Shown here one piece after another: positions 1 to 4,548 of a stretch of DNA of 13,681 nucleotides (positions are counted from its first letter, which is position 1; each line of letters begins with the position of its first letter). The translations under genes and the position numbers were made by a program. The notes under the pieces were generated by a model. The model ran no database searches and was not told where the DNA came from. It was given only the letters and a program-made list of their open reading frames with translations. Origin of the DNA: Spirochaetales bacterium (lineage in GTDB: Bacteria; Spirochaetota; Spirochaetia; Sphaerochaetales; Sphaerochaetaceae); assembly GCA_017614625.1 (NCBI GenBank), contig JAGABK010000175.1, forward strand, positions 1 to 13,681, written 5' to 3'.

Positions 1-419
1 ACCAGGGCATTCTGATCGACAGGTTCTGGATCCGCTTCAAGGAAGGAAAGGCCGTCGAGTGGCATGCGGAGACCAACAACGACATGCTGACCAAGATGAT
101 CGAGATGGACGAAGGCTCGCACTACCTCGGCGAATGCGCCCTGGTTCCGGTCGACTCCCCCATCTCCAACAGCGGCCTTCTGTTCTACAACACGCTGTTC
201 GATGAGAACGCCGCCTGCCATCTGGCCATAGGACTGGGCTTCGCGGACTGTGTTGAAGGTTTCGAGAACATGACGCTGGACGAGTGCAGGGCCCTGGGCG
301 TGAACAAGTCCATGATCCACGTGGACTTCATGATCGGCTGCGCCGACATGGACATCTCCGCGACCACCCGCGACGGAAAGACCGTCCAGATCTTCAGGAA
401 CGGAAACTGGGCTTTCTGA
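1..419 (+). CDS. M29-family aminopeptidase, C-terminal part (5' end outside window)
   Basis: A metal-dependent aminopeptidase of family M29 (AmpS/AmpT/PepS type) that removes N-terminal residues from peptides, presumably in the cytoplasm since M29 enzymes are. The reading frame is open from base 3, before the first visible ATG at 84, so the start lies outside the window and 138 residues are visible. The family signature is clear: LGECALVP at 57 residues or so before NAACHLAIG's end, then HVDFMIG, and a typical C-terminus ending in IFRNGNWAF. Fragment residues E44, H73, H106 and D108 match the metal and catalytic ligands of the family. The residue seven after H73, a conserved Tyr in M29 enzymes by my recollection, is Phe here. 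The stop is one base from the convergent mnmA stop. Family assignment is firm; substrate preference is unknown. Confidence 0.9.
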   Translation, partial: QGILIDRFWIRFKEGKAVEWHAETNNDMLTKMIEMDEGSHYLGECALVPVDSPISNSGLLFYNTLFDENAACHLAIGLGFADCVEGFENMTLDECRALGVNKSMIHVDFMIGCADMDISATTRDGKTVQIFRNGNWAF

Positions 420-420
420 T

Positions 421-1494
421 TTACTTTGCCGATTCGATTATGCCGCCGGCCAGAATCCTGTCGCCGTCGTAGACGACAAGGCTCTGGCCGCAGGTGGCGG
501 CCTTGACCGGGACGTCGAAGCTGGCGCAGAGGCGTCCCTGTTCGTCGATATACGCTTCGCAGGCCACGGGGGTTCCCGTCGAGCGGATCTTCGCCGAGGC
601 GTGTACCGGCTCCGGAAGTCCGGCCACGGACACCCAGTTGATGTCGGAGGCCCTGACGACGGTGTTCACCGTCATCTCCTCGTGGCCGACGACGACGCGG
701 TTGTTGCGCACATCAAGTGAAATGACATACAGAGGCTTGGGAGAGGAAACTCCCAGGCCTTTTCTCTGTCCGATGGTATAGTTCCAGATACCGTTGTGGC
801 GTCCCAGGACCTTCCCCTCCGTGTCAACGATGTCGCCCGGAACGGGCTCGGTGTCCAGCAGGTCGCTGTAGCTTCCGCTGTAGAAGTCCTGGCTCTCGCT
901 CTGGCCCTGCGGATGGAAGCCCAGCTTCTCGTCGATCAGACGCACATCCTTCTTGGTCATGGACCCCAGCGGGAACATGGTCCCGGCCAGCTGCTCCTGA
1001 GTCAGCCTGTAGAGGAAGTAGCTCTGGTCCTTCAGCGGATCCAGGCCCCTTTTCAAAGCGTAACGGCCATTTTCTTTCTCTATGCGGGCATAGTGGCCGG
1101 TGGCGAAGAAGTCGAATTGAAGACCCGCCGCCCTGGCGTACTCGACCATGGCGCCGAACTTGATCAGGCGGTTGCACCAAATACAGGGATTGGGCGTGCG
1201 CCCGTTCATATATTCATCCTTGAAGTTCTTCAGGACCGTGGACTCGTAGAGGTCTGAGATGTCCAGCACGGTGTGCGGTATGTCCAGCTTGCCGCAGATT
1301 TCCCTTGTCTTGTCGATCTCGGCGGCCTTGTTCGGGGAGAAGCACGCGTCCTTTTCGAAGTCCCCGTGGAAGGAACGCCCGTCCTTCCAGAGCGACATGG
1401 TCACTCCCATGACCTCGTAGCCCTGCTCCTTGAGAAGATACGCCGCGACGGAGGAATCGATTCCGCCGCTCATTCCGACCAGCACTCTTTCCAT
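421..1494 (-). CDS. mnmA: tRNA-specific 2-thiouridylase MnmA
   Basis: Thiolates U34 in the wobble position of tRNA-Lys, -Glu and -Gln, using ATP and sulfur relayed from a cysteine desulfurase. The protein has 357 residues, the usual length. The PP-loop ATP-binding motif GMSGGIDSS is at residues 7-15. TPNPCIWCN at 100-108 carries C104 and C107, and C107 aligns with the first catalytic Cys of E. coli MnmA (Cys102). ATGHYARI is near 131-138 and YTIGQRKGLG at 239-248. The second canonical Cys (E. coli Cys199, in a GICFIG context) is missing: the matching segment is ESQDFYSG at 200-207, and there is no Cys between C107 and the C-terminal domain. The ATG is 1 base after the smr stop and is preceded by GGGGAG inside smr, so the two are probably translationally coupled. 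MnmA rather than an unrelated PP-loop enzyme is well supported by the full-length match. Confidence 0.93.
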   Translation of the reverse strand: MERVLVGMSGGIDSSVAAYLLKEQGYEVMGVTMSLWKDGRSFHGDFEKDACFSPNKAAEIDKTREICGKLDIPHTVLDISDLYESTVLKNFKDEYMNGRTPNPCIWCNRLIKFGAMVEYARAAGLQFDFFATGHYARIEKENGRYALKRGLDPLKDQSYFLYRLTQEQLAGTMFPLGSMTKKDVRLIDEKLGFHPQGQSESQDFYSGSYSDLLDTEPVPGDIVDTEGKVLGRHNGIWNYTIGQRKGLGVSSPKPLYVISLDVRNNRVVVGHEEMTVNTVVRASDINWVSVAGLPEPVHASAKIRSTGTPVACEAYIDEQGRLCASFDVPVKAATCGQSLVVYDGDRILAGGIIESAK

Positions 1495-1495
1495 T

Positions 1496-1912
1496 TCATC
1501 TCCCCGTCCTGTGCTTCAGGATCACAGTCAGCGCCCCGCTTCCGCCCTCTGCGGCCTTGGGGACGGTGACCTCGCGCACCTTCGGATGCTTTCTGCAGAG
1601 CTCGATGACAGCAGGCCTCAGCACTGCCTCGCCGCCCTTGGAGTGGATTCCCTTCCCCGTGATGATCCTCACCTTCAGGAGGTTCCTCGAGGCGCTGGAG
1701 TCCAGGAAATCCTTCGTAGCTGCAAGGGCATCGTCCAGAAGCATCTCGTGGAGGTCCAGCTCGTCCTGGGCGTCCATGCGGCGCACGGCTCCGATCGTGG
1801 GGCCTTCGCTCGTCACGCGTTCGGACGCAGAGGCACGGCGGGCGATCTCCGCCTTCTCGTCATGGGACTTCTCCCACTGTCCGTAGATTTCCGCGAAACT
1901 GCTCTTGGCCAC
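1496..1912 (-). CDS. Smr-domain protein (GTG start at 1912)
   Basis: A small stand-alone Smr-domain protein. Smr domains bind or cleave nucleic acids, and related stand-alone proteins act on stalled ribosomes or mRNA; the role here is not shown by sequence. With the start at 1912 it has 138 residues. Motifs are LDLHEM at 52-57, TGKGIHS at 85-91 (the HGxG-like motif, with TGKG here) and GGSGALTV at 123-130. A longer frame begins at a GTG at 1990, but no ribosome binding site precedes that codon. I prefer the GTG at 1912: GGAGGGG (1922-1916) precedes it at good spacing, a promoter sits just upstream, and FAEIYGQWEKS then lies near the N-terminus as in small Smr proteins. It is followed by mnmA after one base and is likely in the same transcript. 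Confidence 0.8.
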   Translation of the reverse strand: MAKSSFAEIYGQWEKSHDEKAEIARRASASERVTSEGPTIGAVRRMDAQDELDLHEMLLDDALAATKDFLDSSASRNLLKVRIITGKGIHSKGGEAVLRPAVIELCRKHPKVREVTVPKAAEGGSGALTVILKHRTGR

Positions 1913-1929
1913 AGGCCCCTCCGGACACG

Positions 1930-1959
1930 ATTCTACCACGGAAGGGCGCACCTTTTCCA
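1930..1959 (-). promoter_or_regulatory. Promoter for smr-mnmA
   Basis: On the minus strand, TGGAAA (1959-1954) is 18 bases from TAGAAT (1935-1930), and the -10 has an upstream TG in the extended -10 position. The predicted start near 1923 gives a leader of about 11 bases containing the GGAGGGG site. The match is good at -10 and weaker at -35. Confidence 0.5.
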
Positions 1960-1976
1960 CGGTGCGTGTCCACCGA

Positions 1977-2005
1977 TTGACCAAAGCCACATGATTGGTT
2001 ATTCT
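1977..2005 (+). promoter_or_regulatory. Promoter for tRNA-Arg
   Basis: TTGACC (1977-1982) and TATTCT (2000-2005) are separated by 17 bases. The predicted start near 2012 is 4 bases before the mature tRNA 5' end. This promoter is back to back with the smr promoter and would overlap the smr coding region only if smr began at 1990. Confidence 0.65.
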
Positions 2006-2015
2006 TTACAACGCT

Positions 2016-2089
2016 GATTCCATAGCTCAGCTGGATAGAGCACTTCCCTCCTAAGGAAGGGGTCGCGCGTTCGAATCGCGCTGGGATCA
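2016..2089 (+). tRNA. tRNA-Arg (anticodon CCT)
   Basis: A complete cloverleaf of 74 bases including the discriminator A. The acceptor stem GATTCCA pairs with TGGGATC (one T-G pair), the D stem GCTC with GAGC, the anticodon stem CTTCC with GGAAG around CTCCTAA, and the T stem GCGCG with CGCGC around TTCGAAT. The anticodon CCT reads AGG, a codon used often in this window. CCA is not encoded, so the end must be added by a CCA-adding enzyme. Confidence 0.96.
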
Positions 2090-2091
2090 AG

Positions 2092-2123
2092 AAAGCCTTT
2101 TCCGTCCGGAGAAGGCTTTTTTT
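2092..2123 (+). terminator. Intrinsic terminator after tRNA-Arg
   Basis: A 12-bp stem (AAAGCCTTTTCC paired with GGAGAAGGCTTT, one T-G pair) with a 4-base GTCC loop runs into a T tract ending at 2123. It starts 3 bases after the tRNA. The hairpin also sits directly after the stop of the convergent 75-residue gene. On that strand the T tract is short and interrupted, so it would be a weaker terminator there. Confidence 0.88.
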
Positions 2124-2124
2124 G

Positions 2125-2352
2125 TCAGGAGTGGACTCCCTTGCCCTCGGTGTCCAGGGTGATCATCAGATAGAAGCGCACCGTATGGCCGTTCCCCTGG
2201 TAGCGGGTGCAGATGTTGAGGACCTTGAGGTCGTCGTATGCGTTGGTGATGTCCCTCTTGTGGAGGTTCGCCGTCAGGGCCGTGCCCTTCTCGTCCGCGA
2301 GCTTGATCCTTGTGGAGTCCCTGCAGACATCCAGAATATCCTTCAAAACCAT
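2125..2352 (-). CDS. Small conserved-looking protein of unknown function, 75 residues
   Basis: I cannot assign a function. The product has 75 residues, no signal peptide and no membrane segment. It starts MVLKDILDVC and contains DLKVLNI near residues 41-47. This compact layout resembles small proteins of unknown role seen in anaerobic bacteria and their mobile elements, but that is a weak recollection. It is believed real because GGGAGGG lies at good spacing before the ATG. It also begins 12 bases after the PAP2 phosphatase stop on the same strand and fills the space up to the shared terminator hairpin. It is probably cotranscribed from the PAP2 promoter. Confidence 0.75.
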   Translation of the reverse strand: MVLKDILDVCRDSTRIKLADEKGTALTANLHKRDITNAYDDLKVLNICTRYQGNGHTVRFYLMITLDTEGKGVHS

Positions 2353-2364
2353 GTTCCCTCCCCG

Positions 2365-3270
2365 TCAGTCGAACAGACCTGTCTTTCTTCCGATAACCGG
2401 ATAGTAGCATCCCCAGAATCCGACCAGGAAGTACCTCAGGGCCCTGGTCGCCGAATTGTATATGCCCACTGCATTGAAAACCGCCTTCAGTCCGAAGAGT
2501 ATGGCCGCGACGACAGCCATTCCCACCAGATATCTGATGACCTTCCTGCCCCAGCGTCCCTCTTCGATCTCGTAGTCGTACGTCTTCCTTTCGAGCGTGT
2601 AGCCCAGGGCGAGGCCGCCGTATATGGCGAATGTGATGTTCAGGTCGTCGAACGCATCGAAATCGACCTTCTCAAGGACCAGGAGGATCGAGAAGACCAC
2701 TGAAAGCAGCGTCATGACCACAGCCAGGACCGTCGCCACGCGGATGGACCTCTCCTTGTCGTCGAAGAGCCTTTCGAACACCGCCGAAAGCAGCAGCGCC
2801 GAGCCGCAGCCGATGACCAGACCGCCGAAGACGTCCATGGGCCAGTGCACGCAGAGGTACATTCTGGAAATACCCACCAGGGCGATCATAACTGCGCAGA
2901 TGATGGACAGCCATCTCTTCTTGAACTCGACCGCAATCGCCCCGTAGGTGCTGGCGGCGCATGTGGTGTGTCCGCTGGGGAACGAATAGCCCGTGGCGGT
3001 ATGCTGCCTGACGGTCTCGAGGTTCTCGATCCTTGTCCACGGGCGCGGGAACCTGATGACGGCCTTTGAGATGCCCATGGCCGTGAGCGCGTTCAGAAGC
3101 GACATGCAGATGACGAAGCCCTTCTTCTTGTTGACGTTCCAGTAGACGAAGACGGCCACCGCGATGAGCAGGAACTCCTCACCGAAAATCGTGATGATCT
3201 GGGCGAGGGTGTTCAGAACGCCTGTGTGTATGCCTGAGAAAAACAGCAGAACCTGTTTCTGTATTTCCAT
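2365..3270 (-). CDS. PAP2-family membrane phosphatase
   Basis: An integral membrane phosphatase of the PAP2 (type 2 phosphatidic acid phosphatase) superfamily, 301 residues. Members remove phosphate from lipid phosphates such as phosphatidic acid, phosphatidylglycerol phosphate or undecaprenyl pyrophosphate; the substrate cannot be told from sequence. All three catalytic motifs are intact: K69-x6-R76-P77, the SFPSGH motif at 96-101, and S135-R136-x5-H142-x3-D146. Hydrophobic segments lie near 27-45, 51-66, 122-135, 147-165, 178-199 and 246-263. The C-terminal region from about 170 extends past the catalytic core, with two or three more membrane spans. GGGGAG lies 5 bases before the ATG. The 75-residue gene follows after 12 bases. 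Confidence 0.92.
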   Translation of the reverse strand: MEIQKQVLLFFSGIHTGVLNTLAQIITIFGEEFLLIAVAVFVYWNVNKKKGFVICMSLLNALTAMGISKAVIRFPRPWTRIENLETVRQHTATGYSFPSGHTTCAASTYGAIAVEFKKRWLSIICAVMIALVGISRMYLCVHWPMDVFGGLVIGCGSALLLSAVFERLFDDKERSIRVATVLAVVMTLLSVVFSILLVLEKVDFDAFDDLNITFAIYGGLALGYTLERKTYDYEIEEGRWGRKVIRYLVGMAVVAAILFGLKAVFNAVGIYNSATRALRYFLVGFWGCYYPVIGRKTGLFD

Positions 3271-3329
3271 TTCAACTCCCCTATGCTTCCAACCGCAACG
3301 GGTCTTTCCTAGCTTGCAATATCACTTGA

Positions 3330-3358
3330 ATTATATTTGAAGAAACCCTGCTGTGCAA
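3330..3358 (-). promoter_or_regulatory. Promoter for the PAP2 operon
   Basis: On the minus strand TTGCAC (3358-3353) and a perfect TATAAT (3335-3330) are separated by 17 bases. The predicted start near 3323 gives a leader of about 53 bases with the Shine-Dalgarno site at its end. Confidence 0.7.
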
Positions 3359-3405
3359 TTGGAACAGCAAGCCATTGTTTTTTCTCTATTATTTTATCCG
3401 CCGTG

Positions 3406-3434
3406 TTGACAAATGGAAATGATTATTGTAACTT
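3406..3434 (+). promoter_or_regulatory. Promoter for tRNA-Asp
   Basis: A perfect TTGACA (3406-3411), 17 bases, then TAACTT (3429-3434). The predicted start near 3441 is 6 bases before the mature tRNA. It faces away from the PAP2 promoter across an AT-rich spacer. Confidence 0.7.
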
Positions 3435-3446
3435 CATAATGCACTT

Positions 3447-3520
3447 GGGATCTTGGTGAAGCTGGTTATCACGCCACCCTGTCACGGTGGAGGCCACGGG
3501 TTCGAGCCCCGTAGATCTCG
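3447..3520 (+). tRNA. tRNA-Asp (anticodon GTC)
   Basis: A complete cloverleaf of 74 bases with discriminator G. The acceptor stem GGGATCT pairs with AGATCTC (one G-T pair), the D stem GTGA with TCAC, the anticodon stem CCACC with GGTGG around CTGTCAC, and the T stem ACGGG with CCCGT around TTCGAGC. CCA is not encoded. Parts of its T arm and 3' end recur downstream (see 3570-3703). Confidence 0.97.
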
Positions 3521-3521
3521 T

Positions 3522-3561
3522 AAACGAAAAAGAGTCACTCATCGAGTGGCTCTTTTCGTTT
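3522..3561 (+). terminator. Terminator hairpin after tRNA-Asp
   Basis: GAGTCACTC pairs with GAGTGGCTC (one T-G pair) around a 3-base loop. The downstream TTTTCGTTT pairs further with the upstream AAACGAAAA, with one unpaired A. The paired A and T flanks make it look usable in both directions. The T tract is interrupted by CG, so the intrinsic strength is moderate. Confidence 0.75.
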
Positions 3562-3569
3562 ATTCAGAG

Positions 3570-3703
3570 CTTTTGGTGGGGCTCGAAGCTCCGCGGTAGG
3601 AGGACGCACTGCGTCCGAAGCGGAGCCGGCCCGAAGCCGGACTACTGATAGGCTGAGGGCGAGCCCCGTAGATCGGCTATCAACCCCCTAACCCCACCAA
3701 AAG
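3570..3703 (+). repeat. 134-bp structured inverted-repeat element (candidate structured RNA or repeat)
   Basis: Two perfect 12-base arms, CTTTTGGTGGGG (3570-3581) and CCCCACCAAAAG (3692-3703), enclose a GC-rich core with no plausible gene. Inside are a hairpin GCTCCGC/GCGGAGC (3588-3594, 3620-3626) that contains GGACGC-act-GCGTCC (3602-3616), a hairpin CCGGC-ccgaa-GCCGG (3626-3640), and TGATAG/CTATCA (3646-3651, 3677-3682). The fold would be a closing stem with three branches. GGGGCTCG (3578-3585) can instead pair with CGAGCCCC (3660-3667), which competes with the outer stem. The strand is arbitrary because the fold works either way. I do not recognise the family. It could be a dispersed repeat, a mobile-element remnant or a noncoding RNA. 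Confidence 0.65.
3660..3674 (+). repeat. Direct repeat of the tRNA-Asp 3' sequence (15 bases)
   Basis: CGAGCCCCGTAGATC here is identical to 3503-3517, the T loop, T stem and acceptor strand of tRNA-Asp, 157 bases upstream. A 10-base inverted copy of the T arm, GGGGCTCGAA, lies at 3578-3587. Duplicated tRNA 3' ends are typical of tRNA-targeted integration, but no integrase gene is in this window, so an attachment-site origin is only one possibility. Confidence 0.55.
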
Positions 3704-3791
3704 TAAGCACCTGGAGAAAAAATCCCTTTTTTTGCTTACCTTTTTCCGAAAACTGTAAGCACAAATCGCAAAAACCTCAAAAAGTGCTTAC
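3703..3791 (+). repeat. Two 37-bp modules, each bounded by GTAAGCA and TGCTTAC
   Basis: GTAAGCA at 3703-3709 faces TGCTTAC at 3733-3739, and GTAAGCA at 3755-3761 faces TGCTTAC at 3785-3791. Both modules are exactly 37 bases with a 23-base interior, and they are 52 bases apart start to start. The second pair extends to 9 bases (TGTAAGCAC/GTGCTTACA, 3754-3792). The interiors differ but are both A-rich. They lie between the structured element and the trmO promoter, so paired binding sites for a regulator, or small hairpins, are both possible. Function is unknown. Confidence 0.6.
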
Positions 3792-3814
3792 ATACGCCGT
3801 TTTTCCATTTTGCG

Positions 3815-3844
3815 CTGAAAACACGACTCCATCCGTGCTACAAT
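3815..3844 (+). promoter_or_regulatory. Promoter for trmO, predicting a leaderless mRNA
   Basis: CTGAAA (3815-3820), 18 bases, TACAAT (3839-3844). The ATG follows after exactly 6 bases (GCTTGC), so the expected start of transcription is the A of ATG. No Shine-Dalgarno sequence is present. Confidence 0.6.
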
Positions 3845-3850
3845 GCTTGC

Positions 3851-4540
3851 ATGGAACTCAAGGTCATCGCCCGCATTCGTAACGGCTTCAAGGAGAAGTT
3901 CGGCATACCCAGACAGAGCGGACTTGCGGACATTGTCTCGCAGATCGAATTCGAAAAGGAATTCAGGGACAGGAACGCGGTCCGCGCCCTGGAGGGGTTT
4001 TCCCACATCTGGCTCATATGGGGTTTCTCAGCCAACGCGCACAGACAGGACGAGGCCTTCAGACCCACCGTCAGACCCCCGCGGCTGGGCGGCAACGAGC
4101 GCGTGGGCGTCTTCGCAACGAGGTCCCCTTTCCGGCCCAACCCCATAGGTTTGTCATGCGTTAAGCTGAAACAGGTCATCGACGGCCCCGACGGACCGGT
4201 TCTGGAGGTGCTGGGTGCAGACCTGATGGACGGCACTCCCGTCTACGACATCAAACCCTATCTCGCCCAGTTCGACAGTCATCCGGATGCGAAGTGCGGC
4301 TTCGCAGAGCCTGACGGATTCAGGACCCTCGAGGTCCATATCGACGACAGCATACTCGAGAAGATTCCCCGGCAGACCCGTGAGGCACTGATGCAGGCCC
4401 TAACTCAGGATCCCAGGCCTCAGTACCAGAACGATCCGGATAGGACCTACGGCATGAAATTCGCAGACCTTGATGTTCACTTCAAGGTCTGCGGAAAAGA
4501 GCTGACAGTATTGGATGTGACGCAAACGTCACGGGAATAA
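3851..4540 (+). CDS. trmO: tRNA (adenine(37)-N6)-methyltransferase TrmO (TsaA/YaeB family)
   Basis: Methylates N6 of the t6A at position 37 of tRNA-Thr using S-adenosylmethionine, which tunes decoding. The 229 residues are close to the full length of E. coli YaeB, so the C-terminal extension is present. The family core is visible: an N-terminal strand KVIARIRNGFKEKFGIPRQ, ALEGFSHIWLIWGF at about residues 46-59, then GNERVGVFATRSPFRPNPIGLS at about 78-99 (the TsaA signature), and DGTPVYDIKPYL near 127-138. The start at 3851 puts the family N-terminus in place. It has no Shine-Dalgarno site and appears leaderless. It converges on topA with 8 bases between the stops. Confidence 0.92.
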   Translation: MELKVIARIRNGFKEKFGIPRQSGLADIVSQIEFEKEFRDRNAVRALEGFSHIWLIWGFSANAHRQDEAFRPTVRPPRLGGNERVGVFATRSPFRPNPIGLSCVKLKQVIDGPDGPVLEVLGADLMDGTPVYDIKPYLAQFDSHPDAKCGFAEPDGFRTLEVHIDDSILEKIPRQTREALMQALTQDPRPQYQNDPDRTYGMKFADLDVHFKVCGKELTVLDVTQTSRE

Positions 4541-4548
4541 TCAAAGAA

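Noticed and set aside
1860..2090. 76-codon open frame antisense to tRNA-Arg
   Set aside because: It reads across the reverse complement of the tRNA and gives the RFERATPSLGG-type peptide often wrongly annotated at tRNA loci.
3570..3703. Integron attC site
   Set aside because: Size and folded arms are suggestive, but the GTTRRRY/RYYYAAC core sites are not found at the arm ends and no integrase or cassette is present.
3703..3791. Short CRISPR array
   Set aside because: The repeats are 7-base heptamers in alternating orientation, not direct repeats of 20 bases or more with unique spacers, and no cas gene is present.
4517..4532. GTGACG-CAAA-CGTCAC hairpin at the end of trmO as a terminator
   Set aside because: The stem is perfect but there is no T tract after it and it lies within codons.
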